Positions 11,523 to 23,584 are shown, counted from the stretch's first letter. The stretch: DNA of 64,000 nucleotides from Sclerotinia nivalis (GCA_029531795.1 JAPEIS010000006.1:2108001-2172000); one strand, 5' to 3'. The notes: a model not told the origin generated them from the letters alone. Numbers and translations are program-made.

Positions 11523-13397
11523 TTAGCACATGGCGTCCCTCTGCAGACCTTTAATCTCCTGAACAATCCTCATCATTTCATTGAACATTTCACATTGGTT
11601 TGACCTAACCGCAGCATCGAAAATTTGACCTTTGTCCGCAGGGGTAGATGCATCAATTGCTTCGAATTCAATCAAGCACTGTGCAAATTGATTACGAAAG
11701 AGGGAGTCGCGAGTCTTGGAGAGTGTCATTTCTGTAAATGAACCACATTCCACAAGAATAGCATGCATGTCTAACATCTCATCGAGTCTTTCCGATGCCT
11801 TATATAAGTGACGGTATTCACCAACAGAAACTCCATACATGTTGCGAAACATTTCGTGACTGATGACGGGGCCGCTCACAACCCCTTTTTCAGATAAGAC
11901 GATCGAGGCAAAGTGTGCATTGACGTGACCTCCGGTTGTGGCGAGATTACCAGTACGAACAATGGCCTCGTTAAATGGAAGGTGGCTGTTATCCAACGAT
12001 GTGTAAATACCATCGCGCTTGACTCTTTTCATATTTTCGGCGCTTCTTGCTAAAATCGGAAGTCCAATCTCTTCGGCCACAACAGAAAGGTGAGCTTTCT
12101 CTTTCTCCACCTTAGCCAAATTGTGTACTAGTTGTCCGCGCACCTCATAAGATTCATCCAACGCGCCCTTATACTCTCTGAGCGTTTCTTGACCAGTAGA
12201 AACTTCAGAAGCAAGCCGTTTAATGGTGGCTTTTGTGCCAAGCCGAAAGCGATCAAATTTGCCTTCCCATTTTCGAATTTTCTCCTCAGTAGTCTGGAGT
12301 TCTAGTTTGAGGCGTCTATTCTCTTCGATTGTCGGGAAGTCACTTTCTTCCTCTGTTTGGTTGTCTTGTCCAAACAGATGGTCTAGTACATTCGAGGATT
12401 CTTCTCCATCGTCTGTAACCCAGGAGGTATCCCGATGCTGTATGTTGTTTTCGACAGGATACTCATCGAAGCTGGTTTCTTCTTCTCCCTGGTGGTTTTC
12501 ATACTCTCCCAGGTGACTATCTGGTACAATCGAATCTTCATCACTATCCTGTGAAATTGAAGAGGCGGGTCGAAGTGGAACGTAGCCTTCAACGTGATCA
12601 TCCTTCGAAATCTCGAATTTTTGTTTTTGGATATCCTACAACACGGTGCATGTGATTAGTATGTTTCAAAGCATAGTAGAATCACATGCTTACTTCTTTT
12701 GCTAATAGAAGCTGAGCTTTTGTATCCTGCGCAATGGAGCGTTTAGTCCTAATGTACATTTCCTTGCGCATTAATAAGTTCCTGTCTCGGCTAGCTTGAT
12801 CAGGATGCTCAATTGACTCGTCCACTTTCCCCATCATGGCAAACCATAGCTCAGCTCTCGTCTGGACTTTATCATCCCGAAGATTGAACAATTCCCGATC
12901 AATCACGCCTTCCTTTGCAATGAGATTCTCGAGAAGAGCTTCCTGTGTATCGGGGACAGCAGAGGATTCTTGAATACCCAATTCTACTCTGGAACTTAGT
13001 TCTTCCAATGTCTTTTGGTCGTCTTTGATTGTACAGTGGAGCTCTTGTACTTGAGCCCGCAGTTCCTCTACCTCTGTTTTCATTTTCTCTTCAGAGGATA
13101 TCATGCTCTCCAGTTCCGATTTGGTTCGTTCATGTTTGTTGATTAAGACAGAAATGGCTTTTTTGGATTCATCGCTGATCTGTGATACTGGTTTCTCTGT
13201 ACCGGACTTGTTGCGATTTATATTATGGCTGAGGAGGGCGAGTGGCTTCTGTGATTGAAAGAGGGTTAGCATTGATAGGCCGCGACTTGATATACCTTGT
13301 TTTTGTTAGACTCAATACTACTTACCCTAATGTCTTCATGAATTGAAAATTTCCTGCCCCTGCCTTTCTTATTGGTACAAGTTCCAAGGGATGTCAT
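11523..13397 (-). CDS. Coiled-coil/GN-H family protein B
   Basis: Three exons on the minus strand: 13397-13326, 13248-12694 and 12635-11523, all phase 0, about 579 aa. Introns are 77 and 58 bp; the first has GTAAGT and GCTAACC before CACAG. The 24-residue first exon is basic. Residues ~45-130 and 160-205 are coiled coil; 215-300 are acidic; a second coil leads into the C-terminal domain (about 390-579). The domain is divergent: 'IVRTGNLATTGGHVNAHFA' replaces the usual GNxxxHxG...ADAALF, with a 'MFRNMYGVSVGEY' segment like 'IYGVALDDV' of gene E. The third exon begins Asp-Ile-Gln-Lys after a phase-0 intron, matching the exon border of genes C and E. No stop or frameshift. Function unknown. Confidence 0.75.
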
Positions 13398-14039
13398 GAT
13401 GTCGGAGTGTGCCGTGATGGTTGGTGTTTGAAATATTGATGTGTATATGCCGATGTCGAAGTGTTGGTGTCAAATTTCTGATGCCGAAGATATTGTGAGG
13501 AAGAAAAGTTAAATTTCCATTGTGGATGACTCGATGGTTAAATACCCAGGGAATAGATAGTCTGCCTGATGCTTAATGGTTGTTAAGTACGGCTGTTACA
13601 TGGCTGTATTTTGGCCGTACCTGGTAATTTCTTCATTGTGACAACGATGGTATGGGTTGTTCATTGAGGTGAAATGAGAGTCAAGAGAAGTAGATTATAT
13701 TTTTAGGTATAGGGTGGGGGAGGGGGTATATATATGTGCAAGTTGGGATAGTGTGGCAGTGTTGCGGTTATGTTCAATAGGACTGTATGTCATGGGAATG
13801 TATTAGCAATTATTCACATCATTCTTGGTCGAATTTTTATGTTATTCGTGTTTGAATTTGCCCGATGCTGCGATGAAGACTTAAAACCTTTGGTTTTCCT
13901 GAAGCTCCGCAAAAGATTGCCCTATCTCATACCAAACCACTGGTTGTCCTAAAGCTGCAAAAGCTTGCCCAACACCATGTCAATTCTGAATGACTAACTA
14001 GAGCTATCCACTCGTCCAGGTAACAACAGTCCAGAATTC
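13398..14039. other. Intergenic region between genes B and C
   Basis: Upstream of gene B there is a G/T-rich stretch with imperfect repeats of GATGTCGGAGTG/GATGTCGAAGTG type (13402-13470). A short duplicated word, CTGAAGCTCCGCAAAAGATTGCCC / CTAAAGCTGCAAAAGCTTGCCC, occurs at 13900-13970. No gene is supported. Confidence 0.4.
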
Positions 14040-15725
14040 TTAATGACTCCTGAGCCTTAGCTTCTCCCGGTCAACAATTTGCTGGGAAATGTCTCTCATC
14101 TTAGTAAGACATTTCTCAATATTAGGATCAAAATCAAATGCGTTTTGTGCTTTGGCTGCTGATCCCAACTCCCGGAGAAATCTTTCGTAACTCAACTCAC
14201 ACTCATCTCTTAGGCTCTCAAACTCAATGTCCCCATTCTTATCATTTGTAAACTCCGAGAATGACAAACAGTGCGCCATTGTTCCTCTCAAGTCCGCAAT
14301 CTCAACATTTTTGGAGCCGATGCGATATCTGCCGCATCTACCCTGATTAACCATATCGACAGTAACGCCGTAAGTATGCAAGAAAAGCTCTTGATGTCCG
14401 TCGTCGAACTTGTTGTGGATATTCTCGTGAATCATGTAGGTATCGGCTCGGACATCGCCACTATGTACAGCAGCTGAGCCGCGATTAATGGCGCTTACAT
14501 CTGTGACGGCCAGCTACTGCTGTGTATTTACCGTGATCATTGCGTCGGGTCGACTCATTAAAAAAACGTAGGCGGGTATTAACGGAAAGTGTTCGAATAT
14601 CATGATTGGGATGGTTTCTGCCCTCCAATTCATATGTTAGGCTCTGGATATTTGTTTCTGCTTCCGTAAGCATCGACTGGGTAGAATCAAGTTCATTTTT
14701 GGTAGTAGAAAGTTCCAGTACAAGAGTATCTTTATGATTTTGAGCGTCTGTCAGTTGTTTTTGGGTGGTGGAGAGCTCTGCTTCAAGAGAGGCGATCCTA
14801 TCGGATGCAATACTCGCTGACTGGGCATTGTTGGCGGAGACTTCATCATGGCTACCAACTTCAGACTTTACATCCTTCGAATAGTGGCGCAGAATAACGT
14901 CGATTTTCTTCAAGATTTCCTGGATCATGAATCATTTAGTCAGCGATTTATTTTTGCCTCACAGTGCGTATAAATGATACTTGCTTACCTTTCTCTGCTC
15001 GCGTTGATTATAATTCATGCTGGCATTTTGAGCCTTGAGACTCTCCATCTCATCTTTCATCGCGTCTTCCCATGCTTCTTTGATATTCTGCTGGTCATCA
15101 CCAATGCCCAAAGTCACCTCGATGTCCTCATAGGTGAATTGAATCAAGTTCAAGCGTGTTCGACCCCCATGAAAAGCTCCGTAAAGATTCTGTGTAACTA
15201 TCAGCGCTTTGGTCAAGCAGGTTCAATGTAGCCGATCCTACCTTAACTTCTTGATTGGTACTGTGAGAAAGTTGGATTGCTAGGGCCACATACGTAGCTA
15301 GTTCATAGGCATTAGGTCACATGATCCTTCGTAGTTAAATATAAGGAGAAGGCTTTGCCTTCCCTTCTAGAATAATCAATCGTTTTCACTAGTCTTTTTG
15401 CATACCCACTGTATACAACCCCCAACCCATTGTTATTCACATTAGTTCTACTATTCGAAGTTTATACAATGTAGTCTGATCAGTTCGTATCCTATTCCCC
15501 CTCGCAGCGTGCTATCGGGACGCACGTATCTCGACCTACCTCTTTCACAGTACCATCAACCCAGCTCTTCTTCTTGGCTGCAACTTCGTAAAGCTTTTGC
15601 CGATGATGGTAAGATGTACGAAGAAAATTTGCATCGATATCATAGAATTTTTCGTGTAGTTCAATGAGCTGCAGAGACTCTTTATCCAATGCGTCTAGAG
15701 TCTCTGAGGCAGGATTGAGATCCAT
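14040..15725 (-). pseudogene. Coiled-coil/GN-H family locus C, frame-disrupted
   Basis: Read on the minus strand, exon 1 (15725-15540) encodes 62 residues ending before a GTAGGT donor. Further coding pieces lie at about 15310-15247, 15199-14989 and 14919 onward. Exon 1 has exactly the length and phase of gene E exon 1 and aligns with it (YHHRQKLYE versus YHSKKRFEK). The piece ending 'QEVK' matches 'AQEVKK' of E. The C-terminal domain reads 'NTRLRFFNESTRR' in one frame, then 'AVTDVSAINRGSAAVHSGD' and the rest to the stop at 14040 in another. A frame change is therefore needed near 14500-14525. No plausible intron bridges it. The distal part keeps 'DLRGTMAHC' and 'CLTKMRDISQQIVDRE', very close to E. 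Most likely a recently broken paralogue of E; a sequencing error in this short stretch is the alternative. Confidence 0.65.
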
Positions 15726-16135
15726 CACTGTGACGGAATTTTGGCGGTAGATCGAAGAGGGGATTGGAGTTGTTTTTCTCAGGATACTCAAGCACAAACA
15801 ATTGGAAAGTATTCCAATTAAAGTTGATCAATCGGCTAGTTCTATTCTATTCACCTTTCGACATTTGGTTGAGGGTGAAAACGTACAACGCGCTTGAGTT
15901 CGAGAGCCGAGGGAAAAACTACCGTCATGTCTTCTGTGTTCACTCGTTACTTACAGACACATATGCGATACCAATTGCACCTTTACGCAGAAGGGTATGA
16001 ATATATGCGATGAATTGCAGAATATGATGCTACCTAATAGCCATGTTCAATATTTGGTCAATTTGTTCTCCACCCTCTCTCCACTTTGCTCACTACATCT
16101 ACGATCTTGCGCATTGATACTAATATCTTTTCCAC
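15726..16135. other. Gap between loci C and D
   Basis: No gene is supported. It presumably contains the former promoter of C and the 3' flank of D. Composition is ordinary. Confidence 0.35.
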
Positions 16136-16733
16136 CTAAGAGTCTGCAACAAACAATTTGATGCTCCCGTCCTTCTTTATCGCATCTATTGCCATCTTCA
16201 GGAACTCTGTAAATTTCGAACTGAATAGAGCATCCTGCCTGGGAGATCTAGTTGACTTTCTAGACGAAAAACAAAATGCCATCGTAGCCCGCAAATCTAA
16301 AGTCTCTCTCACTTTGCTGGATTTCAAAAAAGCTGGATGTACGGAACCTGGCTTGACAACATAAATACTTCGAAGAAATCGCTCCTCCGTTCCTGAATAT
16401 TTGTATCCTAATCGGTAGAGCGCGTCGTCCGCTTGCATACTCTCACAATGGCAAGTACTGTTATCCTTTTCGATGAATTTGATATCGACCTCTCCACGAA
16501 TGTTCGGGAATTTGTCCTTTCATTCCCCAAAGACTCTGCGGCTTTGGCCTGCTTCAGAGCACGGAAAAGAACAGCAGCGACTTCTTGCCTCAAGCTACAG
16601 ATATTCGGAATTGTACTCCTCCAGTTCTTGTTTCAGCTTTACCTCCATATCTTCGTGAATCTGATGTATCAGACAACTAATCGTGCTTTGGGGGCATCGA
16701 TTGCAGCTTGAGCATTGATGCTGACGCCATGAT
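16136..16733 (-). pseudogene. Coiled-coil/GN-H family locus D, degenerate
   Basis: The minus strand carries an upstream coil-like piece ('MEVKLKQELEEYNSEYL') that ends in a TAG near 16610. A second piece, 'FRALKQAKAAESLGNE' in another frame, resembles the RxRFLEQ helix. A third frame then reads 'NIRGEVDIKFIEKDNSTCHC' followed by 'QADDALYRLGYKY', the GNxxxHxG...ADAALF segment. After that comes 'DLRATMAFCFSS', as in C and E (DLRGTMAHC). At least one stop and two frame changes are needed, so this is a pseudogene. Its C-terminal end lacks the usual final helix. Upstream exons could not be found with confidence. Confidence 0.6.
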
Positions 16734-17355
16734 CACGAGAAAGAAATTGGTTCTATCGGTAGAATATGTTCACAAGTTCAATGCCAATCGATACATGCAA
16801 ATCAAATTCTTACCAAAACTTCACAGAAAATAATCTTTAGTGCCTTACAAAGGCAAAGTACAACTGCACCGAGGTATTTCTTTAGTGTCCCAACCATCAT
16901 TGCTAAGTAGTAGTGTCTGGAATAGAGAATGGCAGGAGTATAGGATTGCGGAGCTAGCAATAACATAGCGGCGGCAGATTTAGAGTTAGGTAGCAATGAT
17001 GAATGAAAAAGGTGTAGAGCAGAGATATTTCTCTAGCAAGTAAATCAGTCTTGTTGTCTACAAATATTCATCTGGATTTTTCGCAGTTTTTGTGATCTCA
17101 CATCTGCGCTTTTCTATCAAATGCAATTCAATTCAATCTTGGTAGAATTAGACGAAATTACCTGGATCAGCACTCCTTTTGTAGAAGAAAGCCCGTCATG
17201 CATCTGAAATCTTCGCTGGCACAATGTATGTACCCAAATCACGTTATGCTAAACCTTAACCTCGTGAAATTATTGCCAATCACCTTTCCATACCAATGTA
17301 CATGCAAATAACACCATTGCAAGTCCAAACCATTAATTCTCCACTCCGCCATCCC
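16734..17355. other. Gap between loci D and E
   Basis: I see no convincing coding sequence. A short open stretch on the minus strand (16802-16996) has no similarity to the N-termini of B, C or E. It may contain unrecognisable remains of D's first exons. Confidence 0.35.
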
Positions 17356-19043
17356 TCAAATATACTTTCCATTGATACCACCACTCATGAATGAATGAGG
17401 GCCATCGACCTTGGTTCTTTCCACAACCGCATCACAGATCTCACGCATAGTGTTGCAGGCTTCAATAATTTCCGAATCATTGCTGAATGCCTTCGCTGCC
17501 TGAAGATTTGTAGACGATCTTCGGATTGTACACTCGTACTCCGATTCACAATACTCCGAGAGAGTCAAGAACCTGTCGTCTGCGTCCTTATCTGGCGTAT
17601 GTTCGGTGAAGCATCCTAGGTGTGCCATCGTTCCTCTCAAGTTCACCATCTCCGTTACCTTAGACTGCGGTGCAAATTTGTCAGTACAGCCTTGCTTTAC
17701 GTCATCCAGAGCAACGCCATAGATTTGTTGGAATGTTTGTTCAAACTTAGCGCGGTGATTGGAGTTGGTGATGAGTAATGCCGCATCAGCTCGAACATTT
17801 CCTCCATGTGGACTACTTGCCCCGGTACCCATTCCTGGAGCGCCAATGTGGATATTGAGTCCTGATTGACCACGAGAAATGATTCTATGATCTGAGTGGT
17901 GTTGAATGACGGGATATCCGTGCGCCTTAGATGTGCGAAGAAATTCAAGACGAGATTCGATTCTGACATCTCTAAGAATGTCGTGTGGCTCCCTGCTACT
18001 CTTCATCTTCGCCAACGAACTGGATAAACTTTTGACCTCCTCCTTCAGGCGGACATTGGTATCATCGAAAGTAACTTTGCGTACTGGGTTCCAACATGGC
18101 TGTGTCTGCGTCTGCACCTGCGACTGTGCAGACTCCAGCGCAGCTTCGAGCTTCTTGTTTTCCTCGGCATATCTCCTGTTGGTTTGAACATGCTCATCTC
18201 TATTCTCAGCAATCTGTTTCATAAGATCCTGTGTTGACTTCAAAGAATCAGAGATCTCTGCATTATCCTGAACAAGTTTGAACTTTTCATACTCAAGGGT
18301 TCTGTAGTCCTCTGTAAGGTCTTTGAGCTGTCTCTTTACTGTACTAAGTTGTTCCAAAAGCCGAGGGTTCTCGTTCTCAAATCTCTTGTCCGGTGATGGC
18401 TGGCGAGAGGATGTATGGTGGACGACGTGCTTGGGAGCTGTATGAGGATTGCAGGCTGATTCATCGAAGCAGGAGTCAAAGTGTTTTTCACTTGAACTAA
18501 AACCAAGAATGCGATTCTTTTTCCTCAAGATGTCCTGTATCCACCATCAGTATGGAATGATTAGCAAAAATGTAAATGAAACTCACCACCATACGCGCAC
18601 CAATATCCTCTTGACTCCGCTTCCACTCAGCAATCTCTCTCTTCTTAGTTTCGTTGTACCTAGATCCATCGTGCATAGCAAGAGCCTTTTTCACTTCCTG
18701 TGCACTTGTTTTGGGACCAATCTTGATTGGCCGTCTTTTACCGTGCTCAAGCGCCTTGAACTCAGCCGGCTCTTTGAGAGTGCTATTTTCTGCGGCACTC
18801 TACACTATATATCAGCCATGGATTTCTGGATTGAGAAAGAATAATTGAATGACTTACATTAATGAGATTTTTCCATCTCACAAGGCTTGCACATTTTTTA
18901 TCGGAAATCTTCTCGAATCTCTTCTTCGAATGATAGAGCTTCTCGAGCAAAATTGTCTCATGGTTTTCATATTGTGTGTTCAGTTCAGCAAGCTTAGCTT
19001 TATCTTTCTCCAACTCTCTTTTCCACTTCCTTTCGGGTGTCAT
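17356..19043 (-). CDS. Coiled-coil/GN-H family protein E
   Basis: Three exons on the minus strand: 19043-18858 (62 codons), 18799-18587 (71 codons) and 18534-17356, all phase 0, about 525 aa. Donors are GTAAGT and GTGAGT. The N-terminal 60 residues are a basic helix-rich segment. A Pro/His/Ser-rich linker (about 155-185) precedes a coiled coil at about 190-280. The C-terminal domain starts at 'VRIESRLEFLRTSK' (about 323). It carries a Gly/Ser-rich insertion before 'SPHGGNVRADAALL' (about 375-387), then 'IYGVALDDVKQG' and 'NLRGTMAHLGCFTEHT' (about 431-446). It closes with an amphipathic helix 'CNTMREICDAVVERTK'. It is the closest intact relative of locus C. No signal peptide or membrane segment. 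Activity unknown; the Arg-x(n)-His spacing of other members is not kept, so it may be a catalytically altered member if the family is enzymatic. Confidence 0.8.
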
Positions 19044-21240
19044 GATCTCGAAATTGACTAAATCAAATATGAGATGCCGTTGGTGGGTTAAGACTGTTGT
19101 AGTTTGTATGTGTACATTTTGGGAATGCTAGGAACATATCAAAGAAAAGGATTGAATTTGATGGATTGAGGTTGTAGGACTATGCAATTATTTATCAGAG
19201 GATTCCTAAGAAGAATATTGAACACATTAGGTCCAAGCTCCAGGCTGCCTTAATTACTCTTTAGTAAAATCTCAGAACTCATGCAAATCAATACTCCTAG
19301 CCTATTTCATCAACAAAATATTTGGAAATATATTTCATTTTTGATTCATTAACTTTAATTCAATTATTAATATTCTCTGAACTAATTTTCACCTTGGGAG
19401 GATGCCTTTTGACCAGCTTTTCCTCCAACCAAATTTAATTCAGAAGTGTATTTCCATAAATTGGGGATCTTTAAGTTTTCATTGAAAGATAAAACCCATA
19501 GAACGAGGGGGTGTCATGTGCTAATTAGATCAATGCACAAATGGAGAATCTCTATTCTATTCACAATCGATGTTTTCCATCTAGTTAATTGATTGATTGA
19601 TTGATTTAACGTCCACACTGAGTCTAAGACTATCTAGGACGGCTAGGGGCTCTATGAGCTCCTAGTTGATACTATAGGGAGTTGTATGCTAGCTAACATA
19701 CAGTTTGTATAGTTTGGGTTTCTTTTCAACCCTTGAAATGTTGATTGAAAGCAAGTGAAAACTAATACTAAGGAACAAAGCCCGATATCTTCATCCTCTA
19801 AGACCTTTCCTTCCTCGCTCTCCCCTTACCCCTTGCTAATTAAAGCATCCCACTGATATAATCTTCTTCTTCGACCCAATCTGCTATTCCGATACCACTT
19901 CCCACAAAGGTCAAGAGTCATCTCCATCAAGATTACCTCCAGCACAACAAAAGGGTCCTCATACTAATGAAAAGCAACTAGAAGGCACCACTCTTTTCAG
20001 CTCGAACTCATTCATTAGCTCCTTTGCATGCCTTCCTAAATGTGATGATCTCCAGCTTTGTTTGAATGTAAATAATCAAAACCGCTGAATGGAATATCGG
20101 TCATTTGAATATAATAATAGTGGAGCGTAGCCCTAACCCTACCTACACACGTACAAAAAATATTTTCGTAAAATCAAGGAAAAGGCGTAATATCGTATCG
20201 ATGCCCAAAACATAGCATTAATTGATAGATAATAATATTCTTTGTTTCATGATAATCGTAGTGTTAAAATGAATGTGTTTTCGATAATCGATTATCGAAA
20301 AAAGGTATAAAATGCGAATAAAACAGTAGCAAATTCCGTATCGAAAAGACTTTTCTGGAATAGAAAGGACTTACTAGACGTATCATACCTCGTATTAAGG
20401 TAATAATCGATAGCAGATGTTGAATCTAACCAGGGCTTCTGTAGCCATCGTCCGTATTTTGGATTGATGTTCGTTCATCCTTTCGAAGATATTGATACTG
20501 TAAAATCGTAATAACCCCTCCATTGTGAATATCGTAATCGGGAAACCCTCTCCCTCTCTTCCAATGTATCCGATTCCATCAAATGACTCAATCTTAGCTC
20601 TGCAGACTCTCAATAGAGAGCTGGAGGTTCGTAGAGGGCACCACGTACAGGTGTTGAGTCTTCGCCCTCCTTCCATCTAGTTAAGTATCATTGCGCCCAA
20701 CTTGCGATGCCCTCGTTAGCCTTCCGCTAGATCCGTGGAAGAGTCAATTCAACTGAGTAAGTGAAAATATCTAAATCAAACACAAAATTCGCCAGTCATC
20801 TATTACATGAGTAATTGTGAATTCACTCCACACTAGTGATTAGCGAGGCCCCTTTCTTTCCTCACTCCCCACGTCGGACCACAGTAATTGAGATGCTGGA
20901 ACAAATACATACAATGAACAGTCATTTGATCTCCATCTGCAAATGTAAGAAAAGAGACCTATTATCGAAATGGTATCATTCCTCCCACTTATGTTGGCAT
21001 CGAAATCGAACCCGCAGATGTTCTTGGTAAATGCTTGGCAAACTCCAGGTTCCAATTAAAATTGAGTATAATCGCAATATCGAGCAATACAGGCTATATT
21101 GAAGGACTCTAGGTAGCGGCGAGAGCAATCAATGGTCGAGCAAGTGTTGGGACAGATGTATTGACCCTTTAAAACTCTCTAGGATCCACTCGTCAGTAAA
21201 CTTCATAGAAATGTGGAGCAGGAAAGTTGCGAAACTTACA
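19044..21240. other. 2.2-kb region without a supported gene
   Basis: It includes the probable promoter of E (19044-19250), a (GATT)n microsatellite at about 19586-19605, and a GC-richer block at 19605-19740 with repeated CTAGG/GCTAGC words that may be an old repeat. A palindrome GATAATCGATTATC lies at 20284-20297, followed by a stretch in which short words such as TAATCGATA and ATCGTA recur (20170-20600). Short open frames on the minus strand around 20395-20676 show nothing recognisable. Confidence 0.4.
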
Positions 21241-22068
21241 TCACTTCTTTCTTCTTGGAGGCCGTCTACCACGATGAGATTTGGGAGCAGCTGCGGGCTT
21301 CTTAAGAGGGGGCAAAGTCTGAGGAGGTCCATAACTGGTCGAAGGTGTCGCAGAACTGGCGTCATATCGCCGAGCTTTGGTGATAATTAGATCTGCGAAC
21401 TCTCCAAGCCTCTTTAAATGGTGTGTGACACTCTCATCTTTCTCGAATACATCATCTCCTAGCTCTAGGTGCTTATCTTTAATGAACTTCATACTATCAC
21501 TCGCGGCTTGTTTGTCCTTGATCATCGACCCATTATTTTGAGCATAAAGTGAAACGACACTACCCTGGTAATCGATAGCCTGAAGCATTTTTGAGGGCAT
21601 ATTACCATAGTTTTTAGGAGATAGACCATCGTAAATAAGAGGAAAGACCCCTTTGAGGTGCGCCTTTTCCTCATCTTCGAGAAAGTTTCCTGTGAGAAGA
21701 GCAGCATCTACAGCACCACATGCCCGATGTGCCGCATCATTTCCTCTCTGTATGAATTTGGCCTTTAAATTTGCTGGATTGAGGCCCATAACCTGGGATT
21801 TAGCTTGCTCAAGATATCGAATGCGTACATCAGCACCAATTCGGGCCAATATGTTCGTCTTTTTCTGTTCCGTTTCCATCTCCAACCTCATATCCTTCAA
21901 TTCCTGCTTCAGAGCCTTTCGCTCTGTTTCGACAAATCTAGCATGGTTATCTGCATCATCCAGTTGTTGTGTCTTCTCCCTGATTTCTTGGTCTTGTTCA
22001 ACTATACGTGCCTCCAGTTGCTGGCATCTCTCTTTCCAATATGTTGAGTTTATCTTGCTTTGTGCCAT
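21241..22068 (-). CDS. Coiled-coil/GN-H family protein F (short, intronless)
   Basis: A single exon encodes 275 aa from a clear ATG. Residues ~8-75 are a strong coiled coil rich in Glu, Gln and Lys. The C-terminal domain follows at once: 'GADVRIRYLEQAK' (78-90), then 'IQRGNDAAHRACGAVDAALL' (106-125; Arg108, Asn110, His114), then alpha-helical sequence with 'FVEKDESVTHHLKRLGEFAD'-like spacing. The tail (about 235-275) is Pro/Ala-rich and ends in a strongly basic cluster RGRRPPRRKK that could be a nuclear localisation or nucleic-acid-binding signal. This is the most compact member and the best template for the family core: one coil plus one domain. It lacks all introns found in B, C and E. Function unknown. 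Confidence 0.8.
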   Translation of the reverse strand: MAQSKINSTYWKERCQQLEARIVEQDQEIREKTQQLDDADNHARFVETERKALKQELKDMRLEMETEQKKTNILARIGADVRIRYLEQAKSQVMGLNPANLKAKFIQRGNDAAHRACGAVDAALLTGNFLEDEEKAHLKGVFPLIYDGLSPKNYGNMPSKMLQAIDYQGSVVSLYAQNNGSMIKDKQAASDSMKFIKDKHLELGDDVFEKDESVTHHLKRLGEFADLIITKARRYDASSATPSTSYGPPQTLPPLKKPAAAPKSHRGRRPPRRKK

Positions 22069-22738
22069 TGGACGACCTGATGCTTATCTGATGAGATTTC
22101 TGTCAATTGTAAATTTTGGCTGTGTAAGTCGGTGAACTTGTAGATTGAACAAAAACATGCCCAAGGAGCGTGACGGGATCCTGTGTTCAAGAGGGGTCTT
22201 GCATGTACATAATATCAATATTAGCCCCACATGGTGGTAGGACATGAAATCATCAAAAGTGGCCATCGACCTATAACCACGCGACTGAAGTCTCCTGTAT
22301 TCTAACTATATTGCAATAATTCACGTTCATGGCCGATACTTGCAGGAATTTGATGAAATGACCTTATCTCGGCTATGTTCAAACATAATATATTCCCCCA
22401 TCTTCCAGAAATTATAACTCTACACAATCTCTGTCTTCTTTTTTCAACGGAAAAGGAGAGGGTTTTCATCTTCAATATTCTTCATTGTTTTCTCCCATTA
22501 AATCCCCGCAGATTACGCACTCAAGTAATGAGAGTGCCTTACAAAACCACAAAAATTTATTTTTCATTGCTTCGGTGTTAATTTTTCCGCCAAAAATTTC
22601 CCATTCTTTGCTGTGGTTGACTTTGTTGTTGATTCCGTTGGATAGATATGCCTGGTCCGTTTGAGTCTCTCCGGACCTCCATGAAAAAGTTTGAAGGATT
22701 GGATCCATTGTGTACATGTGAGTAAAATCCTGGCTGGT
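22069..22738. other. Gap between gene F and the Gln/Ser-rich gene
   Basis: The part next to 22069 probably contains the promoter of F. No further gene or repeat is evident. Small open frames here are short and unlike any family in the window. Confidence 0.35.
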
Positions 22739-23584
22739 TCAGATATGTGTGCATTGACGGATTATAATTATAGTATTGCGGGGGATATCCGAGAAATTAG
22801 TCGGTCGAGTCGGATACATGCGAGCTGATAGATAGGATGAGCTAAGTTGTTCGTGTATATTTGATGACGCGTTCCAGTGGTTCTGATGTGGATTCCTCGG
22901 AATACATGAGTAGCAAGGTATGTTGTATGCACCCGAGAAATCATTTGAAGAGTTATGATATTGCCTGGCCGGCAGGCTTGACGGGTTGAGCTGACAATAT
23001 CCACCATGAAAAGTGTACATGTCTTGTGGTTCTGTGCGAATTGTACTATGTGCAACGGCCATTGCGTTAAAACTGATTTGAGGAGGATTATCGTACATGA
23101 ATTGGGGTGCATAATTATTCATAGCTCCATTTAGTGCAGAGGCATTGCTGTTGGAGAAAGTCGAATAGCCAGAAAAATAGCTCATCCTCGCTGACACCGC
23201 ACGCTCTACTCCTATGCCAAAGTCTGATGAGGATTGACCAGCCTGTGTTGGTTGCTGAAAATTCCTGGGAATCATCATAGAAGACGCACCGCCCAGGGCT
23301 TGATGCTGAAGTTGTGCTGAGGATTGTGTAGCTTCTGCCTGGCACTGGCAATATAACGAGGATTGAGTGGCTTGCGCTAGATACCGAGGCATTCCAGTGC
23401 TCGGCATAGAAGAGACGGTATATTGTACTGATCTTTGGGGACATAATGAGGATTGAATGGTTTGTACTGGAAACCGAGGCATTCCATCATTCAATATAGG
23501 AGGTATATCAGCTTGCGCCACTCGCTGAGGATACGATGGAAGTTGAATAGTTTGTGTCGGATGCTGAGATCCAGGATTCATCAT
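22739..23584 (-). CDS. Gln/Ser/Asn-rich low-complexity protein
   Basis: An open frame from an ATG at 23584 encodes about 281 aa. The frame stays open to about 23644 but has no ATG there, so an upstream exon is possible. The N-terminal 110 residues contain five or six imperfect repeats of a ~25-residue unit built on MPR(F/Y)xxQxxQSSLYxQ. At DNA level these are repeats of GGATTGAATGGTTTGTAC-type words (23330-23560). The middle is Asn/Tyr/Pro-rich, and the C-terminus is Arg/Thr-rich. There is no known domain, signal peptide or membrane segment. Such proteins are often disordered, prion-like or regulatory, but nothing assigns a role. Whether it is expressed is uncertain; the length of the frame and repeat conservation in one frame favour coding. 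Confidence 0.45.
   Translation of the reverse strand: MMNPGSQHPTQTIQLPSYPQRVAQADIPPILNDGMPRFPVQTIQSSLCPQRSVQYTVSSMPSTGMPRYLAQATQSSLYCQCQAEATQSSAQLQHQALGGASSMMIPRNFQQPTQAGQSSSDFGIGVERAVSARMSYFSGYSTFSNSNASALNGAMNNYAPQFMYDNPPQISFNAMAVAHSTIRTEPQDMYTFHGGYCQLNPSSLPARQYHNSSNDFSGAYNIPCYSCIPRNPHQNHWNASSNIHEQLSSSYLSARMYPTRPTNFSDIPRNTIIIIRQCTHI

Noticed and set aside
15764..16000. Plus-strand 78-codon frame between C and D
   Set aside because: Overlaps the promoter side of locus C and shows no coding character.
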